A stretch of 37,407 bases of DNA from Deltaproteobacteria bacterium (GTDB lineage: Bacteria; Desulfobacterota; Desulfovibrionia; Desulfovibrionales; Desulfovibrionaceae), in contig JAISDX010000013.1 in assembly GCA_031264465.1 (NCBI GenBank), forward strand, positions 1-37,407. Direction: 5' to 3'. A program made the position numbers and the translations under genes. Below the pieces are notes generated by a model. It saw only the letters and a list, made by a program, of their open reading frames with translations. It ran no database searches and was not told the DNA's origin. The number at the start of each line of letters is the position of its first letter. Positions within the stretch are counted from its first letter, which is position 1. Below are positions 7,773 to 15,343 of the stretch, one piece after another.

Positions 7773-8453
7773 TCACTGTTTACGTATGCGGGCCATATCG
7801 CCGTTGCGCAGGGAAAAGGCATTGGCCTCCTCCACATCAATATGAAGCTCCAGCGCCGAGGCAGCGGCCACACGCACGACCACGTTGCCCATGACCCCGC
7901 CGCGTTCGCCGCCTATAAGCGCCTCCGCGAGGTCGCCGTCGCTGAACCCGGCGCGCGCCGCCGTTTCAGGGAGCATATGCACATGCCGCCAGGCGACGAT
8001 CAGGCCGCCTTCCAGCCGCACGCTGCCGCCGGGACCGACGAGTTCAACGCCCGGCGTGCCGTCCAGATCGCCGGACATCCGCAACGGTACGGCCAGGCCG
8101 AGCTTGATGCCGTCGGCCTGCGAAATTTCCACCTGCGTCCTGGCGCGTAAGGGACCGAGCACGCGCACGCGATCAAGCTCGCCCCTGGGGCCGCGCAAAA
8201 TGACGGTTTCCCCGGCGGCGAACTGTCCGGGCTGTTTAACGGCTTTCAGGCGGGTCAGTTCAGCGCCGGGGCCGAACAAGGCATCCATATCCTGGCGTGA
8301 AAGATGAACGTGCCGGTTGGAAATTCCCACAGGTGCGCAGACTTCCGCCGAAGCGGCGGCAGGCTTCCCATACCCAAGCGAAAAGCGCCTTCCGGAGCGG
8401 AGTTCATTCCATATGTCTTCAGCGAGCCGCCGGGCCATGCTGTCTCTGTTCAT
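7773..8453 (-). CDS. pduL: Phosphate propanoyltransferase PduL
   Basis: It converts acyl-CoA and phosphate to acyl phosphate and free CoA, recycling CoA inside the compartment; a kinase elsewhere would then make ATP. The start at ATG 8453 is chosen because GGAAG lies six bases upstream; an ATG five codons earlier has no such site. The first 20 residues (MNRDSMARRLAEDIWNELRS) form a likely encapsulation helix. The two PduL halves follow, with the zinc-binding HVH motifs in GISNRHVHLSRQD and WRHVHMLPETAA. The whole is 226 residues, a usual length. No acetate/propionate kinase occurs in the window. Confidence 0.94.
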   Translation of the reverse strand: MNRDSMARRLAEDIWNELRSGRRFSLGYGKPAAASAEVCAPVGISNRHVHLSRQDMDALFGPGAELTRLKAVKQPGQFAAGETVILRGPRGELDRVRVLGPLRARTQVEISQADGIKLGLAVPLRMSGDLDGTPGVELVGPGGSVRLEGGLIVAWRHVHMLPETAARAGFSDGDLAEALIGGERGGVMGNVVVRVAAASALELHIDVEEANAFSLRNGDMARIRKQ

Positions 8454-8521
8454 ACTCTTCTTCCGCATTTTTTAGGGCGGGCCGCTGTTTCGGGCCAGAA
8501 CGCGTTTACCGTTTTCCGCCG

Positions 8522-9133
8522 TTACTTACCGCTCTTTTTTTTAACCTTGCCGCCGGGATATTTTGCGGGGGCGGGCTGAGGCCGGACGGTATCGGTTGTT
8601 TCCGTCTGGGACCCCGTTACAAAGTGCACCGCTTCCGCCGGTTCTGTTGGCTCCGCTGGCTTTGTTGATTCCGCCGGTTCCGCTACGGGCGCGGGGCTGC
8701 CCGCTCCCTGGCCGGCCGGCGCTTCTTGCTCCGCGCCTGTGCCCGCCCGCTCCGCTTCGTCGGCGGGGGAAGGCTCGTCGGGCCTGGTTTCAACGGGGTG
8801 CTCCCCGCTTTCCGCCGCTGGAGCGGGGCTTTTTTCCGTTTTCGCGCCCACGGTTTCCTTTGAGGCGATCATACGGTGTATGCCGCTGGCGGGCCGCGCG
8901 ATGACGGATGTGGAAACAAGGCGGCCCACAGCGGCGCCCGCCGCCGCGCCCGCCGCCACGGCGGCTTTCACCGCGCCCACGTCGCCCAACAGCTTAACGG
9001 TGGTCATGCCGCTTCCTTTGGCAAGCTCGTATCCCACCAGTTCAACATTGGCGGATTTAACCGCCGCGTCCGCTGCGGTAACGGCCGCCGTAAGACCCGC
9101 GGTTTCAATAAGTCCAAGGCTGCGTTGCGTCAT
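8522..9133 (-). CDS. BMC-H shell hexamer with long disordered tail (PduK-like layout)
   Basis: Residues 1-92 form a standard BMC domain (LGLIETAGLTAAVTAADAAV, then [17 protein letters not shown] and VIARP). Residues 93-203 are a low-complexity tail rich in Pro, Ala and Glu with PAE repeats, ending in the basic PGGKVKKKSGK. PduK and EutK also have tails, but PduK's carries a cysteine motif and EutK's a helix-turn-helix; neither is visible here. The tail might project from the shell and interact with enzymes or cell structures; this is inference. A perfect 16-bp hairpin lies between this gene and the PduB-like gene upstream. Confidence 0.88.
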   Translation of the reverse strand: MTQRSLGLIETAGLTAAVTAADAAVKSANVELVGYELAKGSGMTTVKLLGDVGAVKAAVAAGAAAGAAVGRLVSTSVIARPASGIHRMIASKETVGAKTEKSPAPAAESGEHPVETRPDEPSPADEAERAGTGAEQEAPAGQGAGSPAPVAEPAESTKPAEPTEPAEAVHFVTGSQTETTDTVRPQPAPAKYPGGKVKKKSGK

Positions 9134-9191
9134 AGTGGGGTATTCTCCGCTGGCGCTGCCGGTTTCGTTGTGCGTTGCCGGAGCGGTTTAC

Positions 9192-9228
9192 GGTTTCGCC
9201 CGGCGCGTCACCCGCGCCGGGCGAAACC
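9192..9228 (-). other. Perfect 16-bp stem-loop after the PduB-like gene
   Basis: GGTTTCGCCCGGCGCG (9192-9207) pairs fully with 9213-9228 around the loop TCACC. It begins nine bases after the PduB-like stop codon. No U-run follows on the minus strand, so complete termination is unlikely. I infer a 3'-end protection or partial attenuation element favouring the two major shell genes over the downstream genes. Confidence 0.75.
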
Positions 9229-9236
9229 AGACATCA

Positions 9237-10028
9237 TCAGATATACGGTTTGGTGGTGGAACTGATGGGCGTGGGATCCAGCGTGCCCAACAGTTTCAGC
9301 CCCACGTCGCGGGCCGCCACAATGGCCTGGCGCACCGCGCCGGAATCGCCCGAGAAAGTGAAGATGACTTCGTTGGAGAAACTCGTGCCGCCATTGCCCG
9401 GCGAGGAGTACCCCACGGCGTTTATCGTGGCCGCCTTGGCCGCCACATCCGCAAGCACCACGCCGATAGCCGCCGGAGCGCCCACGGTGATGCCGAAAGA
9501 CTGCCCGATGGGCGCGCCGAAAGCCTTGTTCAGAGCCGCGGAGGCGCGGGCGGTGTACTGAAATTCCAGATGACCGGCGGGGGAGCCGTACACGTCGCCA
9601 AAGGTCCGCTCCAACTCTTTCAGAGACACTTCCACAGCCCGGCGGGCGTCGGAGACGTCTTCCGCGCCAAAAATGATAAGGCTGCCGTGCCCCGCGCCGC
9701 CTTCGGTATCGCGGGCCAATTCGATGAGCAGCACTTCGCTGTTTGTGGCTTTCACGGCCTCATCGGCGGCGAATATCTGTGGACCCGCGCCGGTGCGCGC
9801 GCCCAGGATGCCGATGGAACGGTACTTTTTATCGATTTTCATTTTTTCATGCAGCAGCGGATCCACATTGGCGATGACCAATCCGATGGAGTGCCCGATG
9901 GCGGTACCGACGAACTCGGTAAGGCCGCAGCCCCCGATGCACGCGGCGGCGGAGCATGCCTGATCGCCGCTTCCGCTCATTTTGCGCATGACTTCATCCA
10001 TAATTTTGTCGACCAGTTGTTCTTTCAC
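9237..10028 (-). CDS. pduB: Tandem BMC-domain shell trimer, PduB-like (BMC-T)
   Basis: This 263-residue protein is a major shell trimer. A 35-residue N-terminal extension precedes the first domain (MKEQLVDKIMDEVMRKMSG, then a short cysteine-containing stretch CSAAACIGGCG), as in PduB, where the extension links cargo to shell. Two BMC halves follow: TEFVGTAIGHSIGLVIANVD to VEVSLKELERTFGDVYG, and EFQYTARASAALNKAFGAPIG to VGLKLLGTLDPTP. It lies 29 bases after the PduA-like gene. The three N-terminal cysteines are unusual to my eye and might bind metal or form disulfides. Confidence 0.92.
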   Translation of the reverse strand: MKEQLVDKIMDEVMRKMSGSGDQACSAAACIGGCGLTEFVGTAIGHSIGLVIANVDPLLHEKMKIDKKYRSIGILGARTGAGPQIFAADEAVKATNSEVLLIELARDTEGGAGHGSLIIFGAEDVSDARRAVEVSLKELERTFGDVYGSPAGHLEFQYTARASAALNKAFGAPIGQSFGITVGAPAAIGVVLADVAAKAATINAVGYSSPGNGGTSFSNEVIFTFSGDSGAVRQAIVAARDVGLKLLGTLDPTPISSTTKPYI

Positions 10029-10057
10029 AGTGAGTTCCTCCTGTTCCGCGCAAGCGC

Positions 10058-10336
10058 TTACGCCAGGTTAGGCAGAATCCGCTCGACCTCGGTGTGAGGA
10101 CGCGGAATCACATGCACCGAAACGACTTCGCCGACTTTTTCAGCGGCCACGGCCCCGGCGTCGGTGGCGGCTTTCACCGCGCCCACGTCGCCGCGCACCA
10201 TGACGGTGACGAGGCCGGAACCAATTTTTTCATAGCCGATGAGAGACACGTTCGCGGATTTAACCATGGCGTCGGCAGCTTCGATAGCTCCGACCAAACC
10301 CTTGGTTTCCACCATTCCCAATGCTTCCTGTTGCAT
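10058..10336 (-). CDS. pduA: Canonical BMC-H shell hexamer, PduA/PduJ-like
   Basis: This 92-residue protein forms the hexagonal facets of the shell. It is a textbook BMC domain: [21 protein letters not shown], the pore-forming KIGSG loop, then [20 protein letters not shown] and [15 protein letters not shown] lies six bases upstream of the ATG. A perfect TATAAT at 10372-10377 suggests that this gene, rather than the preceding alcohol dehydrogenase, begins a transcript. Confidence 0.95.
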   Translation of the reverse strand: MQQEALGMVETKGLVGAIEAADAMVKSANVSLIGYEKIGSGLVTVMVRGDVGAVKAATDAGAVAAEKVGEVVSVHVIPRPHTEVERILPNLA

Positions 10337-10371
10337 ACAAAACCTCCAGTTTGCCGTTTCGGCGCTGTTGC

Positions 10372-10409
10372 ATTATACCCGTCAGGCGCGCACGCTACCC
10401 GCCGTCAGG
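10372..10409 (-). promoter_or_regulatory. Candidate activator-dependent promoter of the shell genes
   Basis: On the minus strand TATAAT occupies 10377-10372, 36 bases before the PduA-like start. No recognisable -35 hexamer lies 16-18 bases upstream. Instead CCTGACGG occurs twice as a direct repeat (complement of 10379-10386 and 10402-10409), 23 bases apart and flanking the -35 position. This pattern suits a promoter needing an activator; it is inferred by eye. Confidence 0.45.
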
Positions 10410-10492
10410 AGGACACTCCGGTTTTCAGGATATGAAACCCTGCATTTATAGATATACCGGGCAGAAAGAAAAATCTTGCCGAGCGGCGGGAA

Positions 10493-10527
10493 ATATTTGT
10501 CCTATCCGCAAGGGAAGGACAAAATAT
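10493..10527 (-). terminator. Inverted repeat just after the alcohol dehydrogenase stop
   Basis: ATATTTGTCC (10493-10502) pairs with GGACAAAATAT (10517-10527) with one bulged A and a 14-base loop. It touches the stop codon of the alcohol dehydrogenase. On the minus strand only TTT follows, so it is a weak terminator candidate. Its GACAAATAT half also resembles part of the 28-base motifs at 3612 and 13726, so it may be an operator instead. Confidence 0.4.
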
Positions 10528-11690
10528 CACCGCCAACGCCCGTGCCGGCCGGCAACCAGGTCAAGCAGCCGCCCGACATCGGCGGGCGAGGCCGCGCGGG
10601 GATTGCACGCGGTCGCCGCATCGGCGAGGGCCGCCTTGATTACCTTCTCCCGCTGCTCCTCGAACGCCGCCATGTTCACGCCGGCTTCCCTGAGCGTGGC
10701 CGGAATTTTCATCAGCGCGTTGAGCCTGCGGATCTCCCGCGCCAGACCGCGCGCGCCTTCGCGCAGAGTAGCGACTTCAGGCTTGAGGCGGCGGGTGAGC
10801 ATCGCGTAGCGTTGGGCGGCGGACTCGACCTTTTTCGGCGAAAATCCTTCCTCCAGCCCGGCGTTGAATTCCACCACATGGGGAAGCAACATCGCATTGA
10901 TCCGGCCGTGGGGAAGATGCATGGCCCCTCCGGCGGCATGCGACAGGCCGTGGCACAAGCCCAGCCCGGCGGTGTTGAACGCTATGCCGGCCATACACGA
11001 AGCCGCGTGCATTTTTTTCCGCGCCTCCAGGTCCGCGCCGTCAGCGTAGGCCACGGGCAGCCATACGCAGGCGAGCGCCAGGGCCTTTTCCGCGAAGGCG
11101 TCGGAAAAGTCGTCGGCCTTCCTCGCCACATAGGCTTCCAGCCCGTGGGCGATGACGTCCATGCCCGTATCCGCCGTGAGGGGCGGGGGCAGGCTTTGCG
11201 TCAGTTCCGGGTCGAGCAGGGCCGCATCGGGAAGCATATCATCGGATATGAGCGGCAGTTTTATTCCGCCTTCAGCCTCGGAAATGATTGCGTATCCCGT
11301 CACTTCCGACCCGCTGCCGCTGGTGGTCGGGATGGCGATGAAGGCGATGTTCCCGTTCTGTCCCATGCCGCGCAGGCTGGCGATCACCGCCTTGGCCGCG
11401 TCGATGGGGGAACCGCCACCAAAGGCGATAATCGTGCCCGGCCCGAAGGCGGCCATGGCCCTCGTTCCCTTGAGCACCACCTCGACGCTCGGGTCCGGCG
11501 TGACGCCGGAAAAGACTTCCACCTCGCACCCGGCGAGATGGCGCAGCAGGCCGGCAAGCATGCCGGAACTGACCATGAAGGCATCGGTGATGACGCCTAC
11601 CCGCCCCGTGACGGACTTGTCGAGATAGCCCAGCGCGTTTTTGCCGGTGATGATCTGTGGTTTTATGTACAGCCGATGCGTTTCGTGCAT
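10527..11690 (-). CDS. Iron-containing alcohol dehydrogenase (PduQ/EutG-like)
   Basis: This 387-residue enzyme is predicted to reduce the aldehyde to its alcohol with NADH, regenerating NAD+ for the aldehyde dehydrogenase in the lumen. Family III (iron) features are visible: FGGGSPIDAAKAV for nucleotide binding, PTTSGSGSEVT, and metal-ligand histidines in DVIAHGLEAYV and CHGLSHAAGGAMHLPHGRIN. The N-terminus MHETHRLYIKPQIITGKNALGYL is standard, with no extra targeting helix. GGAG precedes the ATG. It lies between pduT and the PduA-like gene. Confidence 0.9.
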   Translation of the reverse strand: MHETHRLYIKPQIITGKNALGYLDKSVTGRVGVITDAFMVSSGMLAGLLRHLAGCEVEVFSGVTPDPSVEVVLKGTRAMAAFGPGTIIAFGGGSPIDAAKAVIASLRGMGQNGNIAFIAIPTTSGSGSEVTGYAIISEAEGGIKLPLISDDMLPDAALLDPELTQSLPPPLTADTGMDVIAHGLEAYVARKADDFSDAFAEKALALACVWLPVAYADGADLEARKKMHAASCMAGIAFNTAGLGLCHGLSHAAGGAMHLPHGRINAMLLPHVVEFNAGLEEGFSPKKVESAAQRYAMLTRRLKPEVATLREGARGLAREIRRLNALMKIPATLREAGVNMAAFEEQREKVIKAALADAATACNPRAASPADVGRLLDLVAGRHGRWR

Positions 11691-11710
11691 GTCGTCAGAC
11701 TCCGGTTCGG

Positions 11711-12265
11711 TTATAACAACTGGTTGAAAAGCGCGTCCGCCGGGCGCGGCAGGACGGCCGTGCCCACGAGCAGGCCGCTGGCCCGCGCGCTCTCGCTTCC
11801 CGCCGCAATGGCGGATTCCACCGCCCCCACGTTGCCGGTAAGCAGCACATAGCCCTTGCCGCCCAATCCCAGCGCGGCGCGCACGTCCAGGATCCGCACG
11901 GCCGCGGCCTTGGCGGCCGCGTCCGCCGCCAGGATGGCGGACGATACGGAAAAAGTTTCGATAACGCCGAGGGCGGCGCGTTCCGTAAGAGACACGCAGC
12001 CGCCGAGGGCGGCGATCACGTTTTTATGGATGTTGGGGATCACGAACCCGTCCGCGATACAGGACGGCATGACCCGCCTGCCCGCCAGGACGGAAACTTC
12101 CACCGCGGCCACCTCGCCGTGGACGGCGGCCAAAAATTTGCCCGGACAGATGGTTTTGAAGAAAATGCTGGAAACGTCCGCCGCTTTGAGCATGGCGTCC
12201 GCCGATTCGATGCCGGCGCTGATGCTGGTGAACTCAAGCATACCTATGGCGGAAAGCTGTTGCAC
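11711..12265 (-). CDS. pduT: PduT-like tandem BMC shell trimer with Fe-S pore cysteine
   Basis: The 184-residue protein matches Salmonella PduT, also 184 residues, along its whole length. Cys40 lies in the conserved KTICPGKF segment; in PduT the matching cysteine (Cys38) of each subunit holds one [4Fe-4S] cluster at the trimer pore. The second BMC half begins ERAALGVIETFSVSSAILAAD. The start is GTG with AGAGG upstream. Encoded right after pduS, it is the likely route for electrons from the lumen through the shell. Confidence 0.94.
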   Translation of the reverse strand: MQQLSAIGMLEFTSISAGIESADAMLKAADVSSIFFKTICPGKFLAAVHGEVAAVEVSVLAGRRVMPSCIADGFVIPNIHKNVIAALGGCVSLTERAALGVIETFSVSSAILAADAAAKAAAVRILDVRAALGLGGKGYVLLTGNVGAVESAIAAGSESARASGLLVGTAVLPRPADALFNQLL

Positions 12266-12277
12266 GGTGCACCTCTG

Positions 12278-13645
12278 TTATTGCTTTGGCGTAAGCTCAG
12301 GCTGATCCGCCCGCTCTATGCGGACAGCCCCGTCCAGTATCGCCGCCACTGTGCCGCTCAGGCTCGCATGTACCCGCGCGCCGAGCGATCCCTCCGGAAT
12401 TTCTCCCACCAGATCTCCTTTCGCCACGCTCTGGCCAGGCGTGACGACGGGCCTTGCCGGGGCGCCGATATGCTGACGCAGGGGAATACTGACCGCGGGC
12501 GGCGCCATGTCGCCCAGAAACGGCGTTTCAATGTCCATATAGGGATCAAGGCCGAGGCGGCCGGCAAGACGCCGCGTGGGGATTTTGCGCCATTCACGCC
12601 AGAAAGTTTTGTCTTCCCGCACGGCCCTGGAGCCCGCATAAGAAATCCGGGCTTCGCGGAGAGCGCCCTTCACGCGCTGGTTCACCCGCCGGGGAGACAT
12701 GCCCATGGGGCAGGCATATTGCTCGCATACGCCGCATTCGCTGCACATGACCGCGCTGGCGACGTTTTCGGAGCGCTCGTTACCGGCGGCGAAAGCCCGC
12801 ATGACAAGATGCGTTTCAAAGGGGTGCCCGATCAGGCCGCGCGGGCAAAGATCCGAACAAGCCCGGCACTGTATGCAGGCGCTCGCCGCCCGGCGCCGCA
12901 TGACCCGTTCGTCCAGCAGCGCGTTTTTATGGAGAGGGTGTCCGGCAGGCAGCGCAATAAGCCCGCCGGTGGTTTTCGTGACCGTCTCGCGGGAGAGCGC
13001 TTCCAGCCCGCTGACGATGCGTCCCATCATGGGGCCGCCGATGATGAAGACCGGGTCCGGCGGCAACGGCCCGCCGCAACGTTCAAGACAGGAAAGGAGC
13101 GGGGTGCCGAGGGGAGCGCGGAGCAGACCGGGGTTGGCGACTTCTCCGGCGACGGTGAGGATTTTGTCCGTGAACGCTTTGCCCTCCAGCGCCGCGCTGA
13201 CGCGGGCAAGCGTCCCCACGTTGGCGACAATCGCCCCCGCGCGCAGGGGGATATCGAGCGGCGGAACGCTTCTGCCGGTCACTTCACGCAGGAGAATCTG
13301 TTCGTCCCCGGCCGGGTAGAAATCGTCCAGCAGGAAAACGTCCACGCCGAAGGCGGCCAACTCCTCCCGCAGGCGGGAAGCGACGCCCATGTGCTTCTTT
13401 TTCAATCCGAGAACGAGGCGGGAGGCCCCGGCGGCATCGCCCAGGGCGCGCATGGCGCGACCGATGGCCGCGCCTTCGTGACACAGGATATGCAGGTCCG
13501 TATGGAGCAGCGGCTCGCATTCGCAGCCGTTGGCAATGACGGTATCGACCGAGGCGTCGTACTTCACGTGCGCGGGAAATCCCGCTCCGCCTTCGCCGAC
13601 GATGCCGGCGGACCTGACGGTATCGATAAAGTTCTGTTTATCCAT
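12278..13645 (-). CDS. pduS: PduS-like flavin/iron-sulfur oxidoreductase (RnfC-related)
   Basis: The 455-residue protein is the electron-transfer partner of PduT; PduS is known as an NADH-using flavoprotein with two [4Fe-4S] clusters. The N-terminal half shows GIVGEGGAGFPAHVKY and NGCECEPLLHTD, typical of the RnfC/NuoF-like flavin-nucleotide domain. Cluster motifs are CIQCRACSDLC followed by PRGL, and CSECGVCEQYACP. A soluble-ligand/biotinyl-like barrel follows near the C-terminus (PVVTPGQSVAKGDLVGEIPE). ATG 13645 is preferred to an upstream start at 13717, whose extra 24 residues do not look like the family. Because the dehydratase here needs no B12, cobalamin reduction is an unlikely role; redox balance of NADH is more plausible. 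Confidence 0.92.
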   Translation of the reverse strand: MDKQNFIDTVRSAGIVGEGGAGFPAHVKYDASVDTVIANGCECEPLLHTDLHILCHEGAAIGRAMRALGDAAGASRLVLGLKKKHMGVASRLREELAAFGVDVFLLDDFYPAGDEQILLREVTGRSVPPLDIPLRAGAIVANVGTLARVSAALEGKAFTDKILTVAGEVANPGLLRAPLGTPLLSCLERCGGPLPPDPVFIIGGPMMGRIVSGLEALSRETVTKTTGGLIALPAGHPLHKNALLDERVMRRRAASACIQCRACSDLCPRGLIGHPFETHLVMRAFAAGNERSENVASAVMCSECGVCEQYACPMGMSPRRVNQRVKGALREARISYAGSRAVREDKTFWREWRKIPTRRLAGRLGLDPYMDIETPFLGDMAPPAVSIPLRQHIGAPARPVVTPGQSVAKGDLVGEIPEGSLGARVHASLSGTVAAILDGAVRIERADQPELTPKQ

Positions 13646-13725
13646 TGCTCGATTGCTCGCCCGCTTTTCTTGAATACGAACAATGCAACCATAACCGGAC
13701 ATTTTTGCCGGGAACAACGTGAGAT

Positions 13726-13753
13726 ATTTGTCTTTAAGTAGGAAAAACTTGAC
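13726..13753 (-). promoter_or_regulatory. Shared 28-base motif, copy 2 (upstream of pduS)
   Basis: The same 28-base element as at 3612-3639: ATTTGTCTTTA at one end and TTGAC at the other, with equal spacing. It is 81-108 bases upstream of the pduS start, the first gene of the microcompartment locus. The 153-base gap it lies in shows no clear sigma-54 element; a weak TTGTTC-N17-TTATGG could be a -35/-10 pair. Confidence 0.5.
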
Positions 13754-13798
13754 TTTTCGCCTGAGGAACGCTTTTCCGGGGCGGGGAGAATATCTTGA

Positions 13799-15343
13799 TC
13801 AATTATCCTTTTTCAGGCGGCGATGCAGGGCAAAGCGGGATATTTTCAAATAATCCGCTGCCTTGCTTTTGTTGCCGTTAAATTTTTCCATGGCCTTGGC
13901 AATCACGGCGTCGTACAGGGCTTCCAGGTCCAGGGTTTCGTCCGGCAACTCCAGGTTGGCGGCTTCCACCCGGCCCGGGCCGGACAGTGGCAGGTTGTCG
14001 GCGGCGCGCCGCCCCCCGGTCCGGCGCCGGTCCGCCCCGCCCGCGAAGCCGTCCTGGCCGGGAAGCGCCCGGATGAAGGAAAGATGCTCCGGCCGCAGCA
14101 TGTCGTCATCGTTCAAAAGCACGGCCCGTTCAATGGCGTTGCGCAACTCGCGCACGTTGCCCAGCCAGGGGTAGGAGCGCAGGAGGGCCAGGGTTTCCGC
14201 CGCCAGCGACTTGAAGCGTTTTTTCTTGAGCCGGGCTTCGCGCCGCAGGAAAAACAGGGCTAGAGCCTCAATTTCCTCGCGCCGCTCGCGCAGGGGCGGG
14301 ATGATCAGGTGCCCGACGCTCAGGCGATGGAACAGGTCGCGCCGGAAATGCCCGGTTTCCACCATGGCCTCCAGCTCCCGGTTGCCGGCGCAGACGATGC
14401 GGGCGTTGAAGCGCCGCTCGCGCTTGCCGCCCAGGCGGTAAAAACTGCGGTCTTCCAGCACGCGCAGAAGCTTGGGCTGCATGTCCCAGGGCATTTCGGA
14501 AATTTCGTCCAAAAACAGGGTGCCGGAGCCGGCCATTTCCAGCTTGCCGGGCGAGCCCTCGGCCCGGCTGCCGGTAAAGGCGCCGGGCTCGTGCCCGAAC
14601 AGCTCGCTGCCAAACAGCTCGTGCGGGATGGCCGAGCAGTTCAGGGCCACGAAGGGCGTTTCCACATGCGGGGCCTTGCCGCCGGCGGCCGCGCGGGCCG
14701 GGGAAAGCCCGAAATGAATCAGCCGGGCTATAATTTCCTTGCCCGTGCCGGTCTCGCCCTCAATCAGCACCGGGGCGGACGGGTTGGCGTGGAAAATCAG
14801 GGCCTGGTCCATGAGCGAGCGCATCAGGGACGACTCCACCACCACCTCGCCCACGCCGAACACTTCGCGCAACTGCTCGCGGGCGGCGCTCAAGCTGTCC
14901 TGCAGTTCACGGGTGGTTTCCTCGGCCCGGGTCAGGCTGGCCTTGAGGGTGACGTTCTCGCGCAACAGGCGCTGGTGCTCGACCGAGCGCTCGACCACGC
15001 GGGAGAGCTCCGAGGCGCTGATGGGCTTGTTCAGGTAGTCGTAGGCCCCGCCGCGCAGGGCCCGCACGGCGCTTTCAATGTCGGCGTAGCCGGTGATCAG
15101 CAGGATGTCGCTCTCCACCGGCGCGTGCTCGTCCGGCCGGTTTTTCAGGCGCTCCAGCAGCTCCAGCCCGTCCAGGCCGGGCATGCGGATGTCGCTGATG
15201 ATCAGCGGGTAGTCGCCGCCGCGCGCTTCGTCCAGGGCCAGGAAAGGGTCTTCGGTGGCCACGGTTTCGTGCCCCAGGTCGCGCAGGAGCATGCACAGGC
15301 TGTGCAGGCTGTCCGTGTTGTCGTCAATAACCAGAATCCGCAT
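13799..15343 (-). CDS. Sigma-54-dependent response regulator, NtrC family
   Basis: This 514-residue transcription activator has a receiver domain (1-120; VIDDN, phospho-acceptor Asp51 in IISDIRMPG, LNKP lysine), a coiled linker, an AAA+ domain and a C-terminal Fis-type helix-turn-helix (KSKAADYLKISRFALHRRLKK). The AAA+ core shows Walker A GETGTGKE, the sigma-54 contact loop GAFTGS (the usual GAFTGA with Ser last) and Walker B GTLFLDEI. Its start directly follows the stop of the kinase gene, so the two form a pair. Possible targets in the window are the sigma-54 promoter at 17105 and perhaps the microcompartment locus just downstream, though no -24/-12 element was seen there. Confidence 0.94.
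   Translation of the reverse strand: MRILVIDDNTDSLHSLCMLLRDLGHETVATEDPFLALDEARGGDYPLIISDIRMPGLDGLELLERLKNRPDEHAPVESDILLITGYADIESAVRALRGGAYDYLNKPISASELSRVVERSVEHQRLLRENVTLKASLTRAEETTRELQDSLSAAREQLREVFGVGEVVVESSLMRSLMDQALIFHANPSAPVLIEGETGTGKEIIARLIHFGLSPARAAAGGKAPHVETPFVALNCSAIPHELFGSELFGHEPGAFTGSRAEGSPGKLEMAGSGTLFLDEISEMPWDMQPKLLRVLEDRSFYRLGGKRERRFNARIVCAGNRELEAMVETGHFRRDLFHRLSVGHLIIPPLRERREEIEALALFFLRREARLKKKRFKSLAAETLALLRSYPWLGNVRELRNAIERAVLLNDDDMLRPEHLSFIRALPGQDGFAGGADRRRTGGRRAADNLPLSGPGRVEAANLELPDETLDLEALYDAVIAKAMEKFNGNKSKAADYLKISRFALHRRLKKDN

Noticed and set aside
13646-13717. Extended N-terminus of the PduS-like protein from 13717
   Set aside because: The extra 24 residues do not resemble the family and the internal ATG gives the standard start DKQNFIDTVRSAG.
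12026-13741. 571-codon open frame on plus opposite pduS
   Set aside because: Shadow of pduS and pduT, with low-complexity translation.
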